Assembly (NCBI RefSeq): GCF_007655135.1
Contig: NC_045134.1
Span: 18,252,568-18,316,567 of the forward strand
Length of the DNA stretch: 64,000 nucleotides
Source of the DNA: Punica granatum
Lineage: Eukaryota > Streptophyta > Magnoliopsida > Myrtales > Lythraceae
Reading direction: 5' to 3'
The translations under genes and the position numbers were made by a program. Positions 34,970 to 46,861 of this stretch are shown one piece after another (the stretch's first letter is position 1; each line of letters starts with the position of its first letter). Under the pieces are notes generated by a model. It saw only the letters and a list, made by a program, of their open reading frames with translations, was not told where the DNA came from and made no database searches.

Positions 34970-35885
34970 GCATAAGTTTGCTTACATAAAGGGAATGTGT
35001 CTGCATAAATGAAAGTGTTCGTATAAAGTAAATATGCTTGTATAAAGTAAAAGTGTTTGCATGAAGAAAAGTGCTTGCTTAATTGAAAAAGCATTTGCAT
35101 AATGAAAAGTGCATGCATAGTTGAAGAGTGCGTGCATAATTGAAAGGTGCTTGTTTAATGAAAATGGTGCATGCATAAAGGAAGTGCAGGATCCACAAGG
35201 AGGGCCCGGAAAAGGCGAGGAAAGAGTGCTTGCTTAAAATAAATGCAGAATCAACGAATATGGCCGGAAAAAGTGAAGAAGAGAGTTCTTGCTTAAAGTA
35301 AATGCAGAATATAATGGCTCAAGCGCGGAAAGGTAAAGAAGGGAGTGCGTACTTAAAGTAAGTGCAGAATCAACGGGCAAAGCCCGGAAAGGTGGAGAAG
35401 CGGATGCTTGCTTAAAGTAACTGCAAAATCAACGGGTCAAGCCCGGAAAGGTGAAGAAGGGGAGTGCTTGCTTAAAGTAAATGCAGAATCAACGGGTCAA
35501 GCCTGGAAATGTGAAGAAGGGGAGTGCTTGCTTAAAGTAAATGTAGAATCAACTGGCAAAGCCCTGAAAGGTAGAGAAGAGAGTGCTTGCTTAAATTAAA
35601 TGCAGAATCAACGGGTTAAGCCCGGAAAGGTGAAGAAGGGAGTGCTTGCTTAAAGTAAATGCAGAATCAACGGGCAAAGCCCGGAGTGGTGAAGAAGCGG
35701 GTGCTTGCTTAAAGTAAATGCAGAATCAACGGGTCAAGCCCAGAAAGGTGAAGAAGGAAAGTGCTTGCTTAAAATAAATGCAGAATCAACGAGTCAAGCC
35801 CGGAAAGGTGAAGAAGGCGAGTGTTTGCTTAAAGTAAATGCAAAATCAACGGGTCAAGCCCGGAAAGGTGAAGAAGGGAGGTGTG
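34970..35885 (-). repeat. 3' UTR satellite of element D
   Basis: From about 35200 to 35880 a unit of about 60 bp repeats some twelve times, with GTGCTTGCTTAAAGTAAATGC, AATCAACGGG and AGCCCGGAAAGGTGAAGAAG. Next to it (34970-35200) is a looser array of about 23-bp TGCATAAA units, which may be its source. This array is unrelated in sequence to the satellites of B and C. Confidence 0.88.
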
Positions 35886-38800
35886 AAAGGATGGTTGTGG
35901 TTTGCTTGGCATTGGGGCTTGTATATGCTGCAGATGATACTGTGACAGATCACTTTGCCGTTTGTTAAACGTTTGAGTTGCGGCTTGATGATCTTGTCTA
36001 GTGTTGATCATTGTCGCATCTGGCTGGGATGCCCAAGTCAATGTGTTCATCGGGAATGCCTTGGTTGCTTCCCTTTGTCACTTGTGGGGCGAATGCTGCC
36101 CTGAGAGTGTTGATTCGTCGGTGGCCGACGTTGCTGCTAGAGAGGTTGCGCTTTGCTGAAGATCGGCTTTTCTGCTTGGGCAGTCGCCCATTAGTCAACC
36201 AGAGGTCAGCTTTGCAGTTGGAGTGATTGCTTGTTGATCTGTCGAAGATCGGCGCCTTGTGATAGAGGATTATGTTGCTTCACTGGTGGTTGGCCTTGTC
36301 ATTGGGGCGGTTTTGGTTTGTCGGGAATGCCCCGGTCTTGCAATGAGGGACTCGAGCTCTGAGGTGGAGCACCTACGTACTCCGAGGGATCGGGAATCAG
36401 AGTCCACCGTAGTTCTTGCGTTTGTTGTACCTGTGATCCTGGCATTATCAGTAAGTCATGGGGGTTACTAACAATGTGTAAACACAAGTAAAAGGATGTC
36501 TTTGCGACGCATGCTCTTTAGCTTCGGGTTGCCTGAGCGACCCGTGGAGAATCTTTATTTTAGTGATGCGAATGGGGTCTTGCTTTCAGAGGCCTCGACG
36601 CGAGGCCTCCGGGGTTCATGTTGGCCACGCATGGGCATAACGAGATGTTCTCAAAGATGCCCAAGAGGCTCTATCGGTTATTCGACGTGCCCGTCGGCTT
36701 GGACCCTTCTTATCAAGATGCCGTAGGGCGGCTGTGTTTGTCACCCACATGGGGGATTTCTATGCAAATTTGGTCAGACCTCGATCTAGTCATTTCCGTA
36801 GTGTTGTGACTAGACTCCCGGAAATGAATGTTTGGGATTTTTGGCTTTATGGTAGTCGATTGAAGGGTGGCTGTGACTCGTTCTGGAGTTATGCAATGAC
36901 AAAGAGAAAAGAGAAAGCTTGGGGAGCACGTTGTCCCAAGCTAAAAGGATACACGAGTTCACGCCTGCAGCGAGATGTGCCCCCCTTTTGTCCTTCTATT
37001 GTATGGGCTGCGCCAAACTGCTTGGACGGCGTGCTCAATTGCCCACTGTGCTAGAGGAAGAATCTGCCTTGGAAAGTTGAGTTGTGCGGGAGAGCCGATC
37101 GGGGATCGTGTTGGAGTAGATAACCTGGCCATTTCCCTTGGGGAACCCTGGTCCACGCAGCGTGCAAAGGTCCAAGGTGATTGTTTTGTTTATCTCTCAT
37201 TTTACTCTTCTTTTGCTACGGTCACCCGCCTCGGGGCCATACCTCTCAACCTAAAGGGGATGAGCTCTCCTTTTGCCACGGCCGCCCACAAGGGGTTTCT
37301 GGTCGTGCCTTTCTTTTGCTCTAGTTTTTGCCTAACCTGCCCCCAAAGGGGGTTTTCGACCTAGCGGGCTTGATTCTTTTGTCTCTCGAGTTTGCAAGGG
37401 CGAAGGGTTCGAAGGATTCGACCTCCGAGTGCGTGGTGTTCTATTTCCGTCGAGGAGTTGCAACTGCTGCCCCCCTTTTTTGTCGGGATTTGTTGATTTC
37501 TCTAAGATTACAAGCACTGGTGCTTTTGGTGAACCTCGGCGTTGCCCCCTTTTTTTTGGCGAGTTTTTCCCTCTTTTTTTCTCTCTCTCTTCATTGGCGG
37601 ATTTTTCCAACTTCTTTTCACTTTGTTTTTTTTCTTGTAGCTAGGGTTTGTTTTGTGCCCCGTGTCTTTGTTTGAAACTCTTCTACTTTGTATTGCTGAG
37701 GTGCTTTGGTGTAGTTCGCCTCGTGGAGACTTGTTGCTTGTTGCTGCCCTAGCCCTATTTTATGAGGGCCGGCTTTTTTTGAAATTTTGACTCTTGTGCA
37801 CTCGAAAGTCAAACTTCGCGTCCTTTGTCCTTGCAAGCTTTTACAGGTGCATTCCCCTATTGTCTAAGTAAATATAGAATTTCCCTAGGGAGTGTGTGAC
37901 CGAGGTTGTCCAGGTGTTTGTTGTGGAAAACCGCCCGTTCTTGTTGCGAATGACCGAGAGCGTTCCAACATCGCTTGCTAGAGTGACCCACTATGGCGAC
38001 CTCGGGGCGAACTTCAAATAGGGAGACCCTAGTGTACGTCGCTTGCCAAGGTTGTGTTGGCGCGAACTTCAATAGAGGATGCCCCAATGTACGTCGCTTG
38101 GAAATGCTCATCGCGGGTGAATGATGTCCGAGATGGTCTCGTTATGAGCGTTGAACGCGAATGCCCTGGTCATGATTGTCGATGTGACCTGTGACGGGCT
38201 GCTTGTGCAACCGTCATCCCTGATCATGTTTGTGGCTCCAGCATTGGGTGTATACTGGAGAGGTGTGCTCTTGAAGCCGATGGGCGTGCTTGTTTGTCAA
38301 TTGAGGCGGTTACACTGAAGGTACGCGGCTCGTTTAGACGCTTTCGTTTTCGGCTTCATAGGGGGTACCTCCTTGTCGGGCCTTCCCTATTGAAGTATGA
38401 GAAAAAAGACCCAATAGGAGTTCTCGGGGAGGTGTGAACCCGCGCATCGCTCTTTGCCCGTGACCGGTGTGTTCCTGTGAATGATGAAAAAAAGGATGAT
38501 GTATTAGGTGATTATACGGTGAAATATGCAGTAAGAAATGTAAGATGAGCCCATCAGAAAATCTTTTTCGTCCAACGAGCGACCCATAGGGTGTCGTGCG
38601 TGGGGGACACTCAATTTCGGGAATCTAATCATCACCACCCTGGAGTGGTCAGACCGTGACTAGGGGCCGCATAGGCGTACTTTCCCCGATTACGTGTTGG
38701 CATGCGCAGCCGTCCTAGGGAAGGCTCGGGGAGTCGGGTCCCATTAGGACAGGCGAGTCGAACAGGCCTGAAAGAACTAATAGGGCGTATTTGGGATTAT

Positions 38801-39780
38801 TCTAATGCTCACTTGAGTGGTTCGTTCTAGTCGGGAGTCCAGTTGGGAATGCATTTAAATGAAAGCAAAAGGGAGTTTAAGGAAGAGTGTGTGTTGCCTC
38901 GGTGACTGATTAGTAGCCACAGTGGAGGGCGGGTTGGGACCATCCTTCGGTCGAAGGTGTAACCATGCAGATGACTTTCGCAGTGGGTGAGCTGGCCTAT
39001 GCCCTCCTTGTTGAAGCAGTTGCTTACAGTCTTTGTGGAGAGAGGGTCGGGACTCGGTGTCGGAAGCCTAGGAAGCCGAAAGGGAGATGTTTGTTGCGTT
39101 GGTTATGATCGTTTGGAGTTTAAGTTGCCCTTTTGTCGGTTATTTCCTACAAGGGGAAGAGGAAAAGTAATGAAGAAACAAGGACTGTTCGTAATTTGAA
39201 TGCAAGTACGTAAGGGAGCAAACTGGCCTAGTAGGCGTCGTGCGAGCACGTTGAGGGACATGTACAGGGTGCGCCGAGGGTATGTGCATGGTGGAGGTGG
39301 AGGCATGCTCGCACGACGCAGAATGATGCACTCGATTATACTGGAGGACGTGCTTGGTTGAGCAAAGAGACGTGTAATCGGTCACGCGATGACGCTTGGT
39401 TGCGTGGGGTGAGTGAGAAGCTAGCTTTGCCTAGGAAGGTGGATCGACCCTCGGGACATGGCTCGCCTTGCCGTGGAGGGAGGGCGAAGGTCGCGATTGG
39501 TCTACCTGCGAAGGAGGTCCTCACTCACTTGTGTGGTGGGATGTTAGTTGTTATACGAAACAGTAAATGAATAGGATGCATATGATGCGTGTATTTTAAA
39601 AAGCTAATGTTGTCATTTATAGTGACTCCAAAGGTTTAACAATGTAAATTTTGTGAAATAAAGTCCTAAGCCGATCTTCCACCACACTCAGAGTTTGGGC
39701 GAGCGTAGCCTCGGAAAGCACAGGTTCTAGGCAAGGGCCTTGCGGAGACATCTATCCTCGAGTGCATGTGTGGGCCTCCA
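35886..39780 (-). other. Element D internal region without recognisable genes
   Basis: It aligns in blocks to C (47680-50250), for example GTGTTGATTCGT at 36108 and the GCCGACGTTGCTGCT segment. It contains CCTAGG/GCAAAAG motifs related to the B 3' UTR, and T-rich runs near 37480-37640. Open frames up to about 130 codons are scattered, with no retrotransposon domain seen. Confidence 0.65.
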
Positions 39781-39935
39781 AGAGCCCTCTTCCTAGACCT
39801 CTCTAGGGCGGCGTTCGCTCAAGCGAGCTCCTGATCGCATATCTGTAGCTTGGCACGGGTTTGGGAGAGCTCCCCCTAAGGTTGTGGTTGGCCGGCGAAT
39901 TCCTCATCTCTCAATGACCTCTCAGTGATCGAACC
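39781..39935 (-). pseudogene. ORF1 C-terminal remnant in element D
   Basis: On the minus strand a single frame resembles the coiled-coil tail of B's ORF1: SLRDEEF, then GELSQTRAKLQICDQELA, then ANAALERSRKRA. It has two stops, TAG and TGA. Position fits: it lies after the leader and before spacer-like sequence (near 39600-39660). B has GELQTELTRARARVAHLDRE at the equivalent place. This shows that D descends from an element with ORF1. Similarity is modest, and coiled coils can resemble each other by composition. Confidence 0.6.
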
Positions 39936-40639
39936 TAGTGTTGATGAGGTCGATCATGTTGTCCCCCAATATACGCCATTCGCATTCTGTGGCGGGTTGG
40001 TGAGGTCCTCGTGTCTTAGCAGACTCTGTCGAGGCGCGGGCAGGAGGCCGAGCGAGACGTTGATTACCAAGACGATAAGAAAATCTGCTTAGGACTTGTC
40101 AACGTGAATGACATCCTAGTGTGATTTGAAAACTGCATGATGCATGTGTGTAGAGAAAAATAAATGCCCACGGCTTAATATAAATTACAAGGTACATGTA
40201 CATCGCTCTTGAAATAGAAGAGACTCAAAGTGGCAAGCAGGCCGACTTGATGGACTATTTGTCGGAGTCGGGTTGAAGGCTTGCATGGAGGCATAGCACG
40301 ATGCATGGCTCAATACTACAAGGACCGTGTTACCTAGGGATGGGGGCTCCCCACTCAAGGGTGTGAATTCCTTGAAATCGAGCGAGGATCTTTGAGAGCC
40401 GGTTCGATGGTATAGCCGACTCGATCCGTTCCCTTACTCGGAACTTTTGACTAACCTAGCTTCCTATTTTGGCGCCCGTGGGATTTTGGACATGGTACCT
40501 AGAATCCTGCTAGGATGATGCGATGCAAGTGCAGAAAATAAATGTGCATGAAGTAAATGTGCTTCAAATAAATGTGCGGAAAGCGATAAATGAACATGTA
40601 AGAAAACAAACGGGATCGAACCCGAACCCACTAAGTATG

Positions 40640-40657
40640 TCTCTAGTGGAGTCGCCA
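40640..40657 (-). promoter_or_regulatory. Primer binding site of element D, partly decayed
   Basis: Minus strand TGGCGACTCCACTAGAGA: the first thirteen bases match A, and the last five carry two differences (G to A type). Confidence 0.75.
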
Positions 40658-40660
40658 AGC

Positions 40661-41084
40661 TATGCGCACCCGAATCTTAATCTTGTCGGGGCATGCAACG
40701 TGCGTGCCTATGCAACGCGGCTTGGGAGTGTCCACCTTCCGTGGGACGCGTGACGGACATGCGTGAGAAGGAGTCGCCACTTACTGTTTTCGACTCGTAG
40801 GTCGAGGGCTGTTGAGTCGCCTAGGTCTAGGGGTACGGGGTACACCTAAATGCTAAGGCAATGGTCATACGGAACCAAAAATTCCGAATTCGGGAGTTAT
40901 ATTACGTGCGAGTCTATATCCCGCACGCCCTTTCGGTACTCTAGTTTGCTAGGCTTACCATTTATTGTTTATTTACCGCGTGAGTTATGTTACGCTCTCC
41001 TTGCCCGTTTTGACACCGTAAAATAGGTGAATCAATTGATTCGAATCAAGAATCCAAAAGGAAAGTAAATTCGCGCATCGAAGA
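40661..41084 (-). repeat. Element D 5' LTR stub, 424 bp
   Basis: This is the terminal part of the LTR with the structured block: hairpin 40905-40927 (one arm CTCGCACG, a G-T pair in the stem), the tetraloop hairpin region 40791-40804 (loop and closing pair altered), and half primer site 40770-40779. The LTR ends GCATA rather than CA. It stops abruptly at 41084 against the end of C; the missing part is not found right of C. Confidence 0.8.
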
Positions 41085-43906
41085 TGTACGGACCCGAATG
41101 TGGACTCTCGTCGGGGCCCGCATTGCGCGCTTTTGGATCGCGCGGCTTGGGGGTGTCCACCTTCCCGTGGGGACGCGTGACGGACTCGCGTGAGAGAAGG
41201 AGTCGCCACTTATCATTTTACGACCCGAAGGTCGAGGGTGGATAAGTTACCCGAGGTCTAGGGGTATGGAACACCTAGTTTGTTGTTAAGGCATTGATCT
41301 GTGCGGAACTGAAAAATCCGTGTTCGGGGGTTCATGTTACGTGCGGGCCTATATCCCGCACGCCCTTTCGGTACTCTGGTTTGCTAGGCTTGCATGTTTT
41401 ATGATTTACCGCATGAATTAAGCTGCACTCGGCTCGCACGTTTTGACACCGGAGATTCGGTGAACCAAACGATGTCGGTTGAGAAGCCTAGGGAGAAGTA
41501 AACCCGTATGTCGGGGAGTTGGTTCACAATCTTGTGTTACAGTTCATCGAACCATGGAGGTTGAATCCTTGCATGAACCAGAACCGCGAGTTCTTGGATT
41601 TACTTGTATCTGGGCAAGCATTAGACCGATTCGATTAATTCGACTCTCGGACCGTTTGCTCACCGACTGGAATTCTTACAGAATGAATGTACAAAATAAA
41701 AATCCTTACAATGCTCTCGAAAATAATAAATACAAATTACAAATGGCCGAATTCCAGTCGACTCGCGTTCGGTTATTATTCCACTCTAACTCACCGTGAG
41801 TTTAGGGAAAAGACCGAAGAACCGAAATTCAATGGACGCTCTCACTGAATAGGGCGTTGGACCCTATGAGTGTTGATTAGGGCGTTGGACCCTGTGATCG
41901 ATGATTAGGGTGTTGAACCCTAATATTATTCGGCCTAGGGATCAGGCTCGACCCGCATGGCAAACAGGTGCGGAAAGATAACACGCAACATGTTAATAAC
42001 AGACAAGGTGTTTGTTATTGTCGAGTGTACGTGTTTTAACAAGTTTTTAATCCGGGGTATTTTGACATGCAAATCCTACCCTAGACAAACAAGCACGTGA
42101 CAATGTTTTAGCATTCGGCTTTGTTTTGAGAACTTGACAAAGAGAGTCAAATCTCACGTGTGTGGATTGTTTTTACAGTTGTTCTGTATTGTGACACTGA
42201 AATACCATTGAATTAACCAAACTCGTGTTTTGACTCTAGATTTGGAATCTAGAATTCCTCCTAACCATTATCTAGTGTTTGGTTAGGTCGAGTGAAAGGT
42301 TAATCAGCATTTTGCATGTTTTCTGACAGAGATAACCGTTCTAGTTACCCTAGTCTATATTAGGATGATAGAAACTCATCAGTTAGATAAGAAAAGGCTA
42401 TGCAGATGAACTTGCATCTGAACAAGTAACCCGTTCTTATCCCGTACTGTAGTGTTTCTGTCATGCTAACCTTAGGGGTGTCGCTGAATTGTGAAAAGAC
42501 GATTTTGCCCTTTTATTTGAAAATTGTTTTCAGAAAAGGGGAAACATCGTAGTGCGGGCCACCTCGGCCTGTAGCCGGTGTCGACCAATTCCCTGGATCG
42601 TCCAGGGTTGTGCAAGAACACCGAAAAAGCCAAAGAACCGGTCGGTCTGCCCGGAAGTGATCTAGAAAGATCTTCTGCATCATGACCTGAGTTACCTGAA
42701 ATCAGGTAAAAACTCAAGTTGAGACACAGAAGCCCTTTCCAGACGTCCATGCTACATCGGACCGCGCGTTTCGGGTTTTGAAATTGATAAGTTTGAAAAG
42801 GGCACCAACGTCATTTGACAACTCATCGACGCGAGTTATCAGTTAATGACCAATTCATGTAAACTTTATCAGTGTGAAGTGGGTTTAATCATGTGAGCGT
42901 CCCGATTAACCCGTTCGTGAAATTAATGCTTAAGGGTTGTGCCGAATGCATTAATTGTGGAAACGATTCGTGATTTGGCAACCAAGACAGGTCAAGAAAG
43001 ACCGAGGATGATTCGGCCAACAATGGCCGAAACACCTTTTGGTCCTAATAGGCCCGAAAGGGTCTCCGAATTACGAATCCATGCAAAGTTTGGTTTGGAA
43101 AGACATTTCATGTGAGATTGCGACAATAATGTAAATTGCAAATTACACGAAAGCCGAGAACGGACTCAAAACGGGAAGAGGAAGCCTCATGCAACCCGTA
43201 CGAGTCTAAGAGGCTCTTGGTTATTTCTCCTAGGAAATAGCCGAGAGGTCCCGTGGCCCGAATGGGGTTCCACGAGGTTTCCCCGTCTCGTTTCGAATCA
43301 TTTCTCGCAAGCTTAAATGTCAAACATGATAAATGACACTATTAAACGAAAGTCGGTATTGCCATGATTTGAATAACGCATTCGAACATGCAAACATGCA
43401 CAAACAAGTTATTTAAGGAATCAATAAAAAAATACCGACTTCATGGATGTGAGAAAATACGATGAAACTCGGGAATCGAACTTGGATCGGGTCAAGAAGA
43501 TCCTTCCTTGCCCGAAAGGAGCAAGAGAGCATTCGGTCACCTCCCTTGGAGGGAAACTCGTGAGCTCTTTGCCTTTCCCGGGTCAGGATGTTCTTCTCGA
43601 CTATGATCCAAGTGTTTCCCGACATGCTAGCATATAAATCAAGGATAAATATGCATGATATAACATGGAAAATGCATAAAGATTAAAACTTGAAAATAAA
43701 ACATACATAAAACCCCTTATAACTCCATAAATGCACGAGAATGTAAAAGTCCTAGCTCCTCTAAGTCGGGAATGGTCATACCTAGTCCCGAGATGCGGGA
43801 TGGGACCTTCAAGAGTCGGGTTGGACCGTTGATGGGTCGGGTTTGGGCTGTTTTCCGTTGAACAGACCCGAATGGCACCAAACAGATCCGGCTGGAATGC
43901 TGGACA

Positions 43907-44122
43907 GACCCGACTGGCACAAGTCGGGTCGGACGTCGCCACGGAGGCTCCCGATGGAATTTTGAGGCAAGGTCGGCGGCCTTGGCTAGCCAAGGGACCC
44001 CTCTAGGTGACCACGGTGGTCGTTTGTTCCCAGAGTTGTCGGGTCGACCCGTACAGTCCTGTAAAAATCACCTAAAACAGAGCACGTCTGGAATTTCGGA
44101 CCCGACTGGCACAAGTCGGGTC
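43907..44122 (-). repeat. Tandem-duplicated hairpins GACCCGACT/AGTCGGGTC in C LTR
   Basis: A perfect 9-bp inverted repeat with a 6-nt spacer is present twice, at 43907-43930 and 44099-44122, as part of a unit of about 190 bp. The other LTR keeps one copy near 53540 with one mismatch. On the minus strand they lie 0.6-0.9 kb after the TATA box, inside the leader. Confidence 0.75.
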
Positions 44123-44760
44123 GGACGTCACCACGGAGGCTCCCGATAGATTTTTTGAGCAAGGCCAACGGCTCCCGACTGCTAACTCACCTCCGGAGGT
44201 GGCTGCGGTGGTAGTTTTCCAAAAAGAGTCCTGGATCGACCCGATCTACAAGAAAACCGTACAAACAGTCAGAAATTTCGACCCGACTGGGCAGTCAGGC
44301 TGTTTCTTCTTCCTGGGGTTAAACCGACGGGTTTTTCTTGGATTTCTTGACTCCTTGACACCCTAGGGTTGTATGGGGAGGTGTTTGATGGGTTTTGGTA
44401 GCTCAAACCGACTTGGAAAGGCTTGAAACCCGGTTTGACATTTTTGACCCGAGAAGGACCAAATCTGTCCAGATTTTGTTCAAGGCTGGTTCTATGGCTT
44501 AGAGGCTTCAAACTTAAAATCTAAGTTCAGAAATGGATAGAGGGGGTCAAAAACATGTGGGATATGAAGTTTGGTAAAGTTTGGATTTAAGCCGGGATGG
44601 ATTCCGACTTAAGACTTTGCCCGGTTTTGCTTAGTTTCTGCTTGCTGGAAATGGCTGAAGCTTGCTGCGGTTTGCTATGGAGTTTGAGAGCTTTTGAAGA
44701 GTGAGAAATGCTAGAGAGAGAGTGCTTGAAGGTGTATCATTAAGTTAATGACTTGGAAAG

Positions 44761-44768
44761 TATATATA
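44761..44768 (-). promoter_or_regulatory. TATA box of element C 3' LTR
   Basis: TATATATA on the minus strand is followed by CT-rich text including a CTCTCTCTAGC run near 44710, as in the A LTR. The other LTR has CTATATATTG at 54208-54217. Confidence 0.55.
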
Positions 44769-46373
44769 GGAAAGCTTAAGTGCAAGATTAGTGAAGCAAA
44801 GTGCAATTAGGGCCATGCATTAGTGAAATCCGAATTTTTTAATCAAGATAAGGATGAAGACTTCTTCCATTGCATTGATGAGGAAGAGCCAAATGCATTG
44901 ATGGAGATGGAGTTGATGGCTTGAGTGTTGAATAGAAAGACTAAAGATATTTTGGTGCAAGTGTGCAAGAGAGGAAGAGGATAAGGCCGAATTGTTTGGG
45001 GCAAAGGGGTGATTGCTCTTGGGCAGCCCGTGGACCCCACGGCTCGTGAGGAGAAACCGGGAGAAAGCTCGGGTCTCGATTGGTTGCGCATTCGAAATTC
45101 GTGGTTCGAATTGAACGTCGAATTGTCGATATACGCAAGAAAACGGAGTTAATGAGCCCGAGATTGACATTTTTCATGGAGAATTGTCCCGGATGTGTGT
45201 GAGACTCGGAAGCCGATTTTGCTCATTGCAGGTGACCAGAGCGAAGTTGTCCGCTTCTGACAGCATATCTTGTGTCTGTGTCTCACGTTGGTCATTTTGA
45301 CATAAATTGTCAGACAACGTGAACTATTGTCCCTTAAGCCGTTAATGCAAACGTGGAGCCAGAGATGTCCTAGGAGTCCGAAACTGGGTTTCTCAGATTG
45401 CTTTCTGAGTTGCTTGGGCGCTCCGGAGATCACTGTAATCTCTGTTTGTCGATATCAGACCTCCAAGGACTTGAAACGTGTATCTGAGACCTTTAAAGCA
45501 TTACTCGGGAGGTCTAGATGAGTCGTGTGGTTTATTCCGACGATTCCACGTTGAGCCTTGAGAAGGCTAAAATGATGTAGGGTAGACAATCGGCATCAAG
45601 TTTCCGTGAAAAGGACCTCCGGATATGCATTTCCACTGAAAATGGCCATTTCCGCTCCTCGGAGGTTATTCGGGAAACTGAAAAGGGTTTTGCTGTCTGT
45701 TTTGCCCAATTGTGAATGTCCGCTAGAGTTTTCAAGGCAATACGGTATGAGCTTTATTTGCCGTAATTCCATCAGACCAGTCTCCGGTTATGCTCTTCCG
45801 AAGAGGGGTATGCCCGTTTTGTCGCTCGGAAGTCATTCAGGGTGTCTGCGTTGCTTCCAAGAGACAATCTGAAGCACTGCTCGTGCTCTGTATGATTGTG
45901 GGGCATGGCCGCATCTGATATTTGGAATTAATTTTTCTCCGAGAAACCGGCATTTTTGGACTTCCACTGAAAAGTTGTCTGTATACAGAAAGTTGTTCTG
46001 TATAGAGCAGATGATTTGCAAAATGCCTTTGAAGACACTTTTCATCTGTTTGGCATTGGAGTGGATTTTTGGAGTCCAATATTGGCTATCTTCCGATGAT
46101 CGAGCGAACTATCGGAAAATAGAACCGTCCGCGTGATATACTAAAAATGTCAGTTTTGGACATTGCTGAGCTCTCTAGTCACTCTGTTGCTCCTTGATGA
46201 CTCCTGGAGTCCTTCTGTCATATGCATGTGTCATTTGCCCAATTTCGCCGACTTGAGGATGAATAGTGATTTTCTGCTCTGTTAAGTCGTTTTTCTGTAT
46301 TCTGCTCAAGTTGTGGCTTGGATCATTGCTGATAATGTAATTTGAATTGATGAGCCAAAATGGGGTGCTGACA

Positions 46374-46388
46374 GCTTGCCCCTCTTTG
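46374..46388 (-). promoter_or_regulatory. Polypurine tract of element C
   Basis: Minus strand CAAAGAGGGGCAAGC abuts the LTR start at 46373. Confidence 0.85.
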
Positions 46389-46861
46389 ACTACTTGCTCG
46401 AGTAGAGGATGCAGCCAAAGACCTCAGAAGCACCCCAGTTTGATAGCAATGATCGATATGGAACTTCCGATAACAGTTTTCTCCCTCCTACTTTGGATAT
46501 GTGGGATGTTGTACCTAATAAAAAGGAGATATAGTGAGATGCGCACAATGGACGTGCAGAGTCCGAAACAGAGCTGGGATAGGCATTTAAAATCGGGATT
46601 GACCCGAAGGGGATTGACCCCAGTGCAGGAATTAAAGTCGCATGGGATGCAATGCAGAATGAAAATGCTTGCAGAAAGTAAATGCAAACACTAGGGAGTT
46701 GCATGAGGAGTGGAAGGAATCATTGTGATTCCTCCATTATTGAGCGTTTTTGTGCTGCAATCAATGTTGTAGCAGAATGCTTCGTTGCTTGCCAACTGAT
46801 TGTAATGCCACTGAGTACATGGAGTATTTGTATCTAAGAACGAGACTCAGTCTTGTGGAAA

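Larger units (their letters stand above)
30787..41084 (-). mobile_element. Element D: non-autonomous Tat/Ogre-type element, both LTRs incomplete
   Basis: Read on the minus strand: LTR end (41084-40661), primer site, leader, an ORF1 remnant, several kb without recognisable genes, a satellite, a polypurine tract, and a 3' LTR (34781-30787) that is cut where A ends. The missing 3' LTR portion should lie left of A, outside the window. The 5' LTR is reduced to 424 bp against C. No gag-pol domain is visible. It is older than A, which sits in it. Confidence 0.82.
41085..46373 (-). repeat. Element C 3' LTR, 5289 bp
   Basis: It matches 51876-55839 except for about 1158 bp (42595-43752) and about 184 bp (near 44199-44383) that are absent from the other copy. 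It has the structured block near its end: 41340-41362 hairpin, 41221-41234 tetraloop hairpin, 41199-41208 half primer site. TATA-like TATATATA is at 44761-44768. Confidence 0.9.

Noticed and set aside
35200..35880. Regular array that could suggest a CRISPR
   Set aside because: Units of about 60 bp are contiguous with no unique spacers, and the setting is a plant retrotransposon. The same holds for 46862-47670 and 21245-21640.
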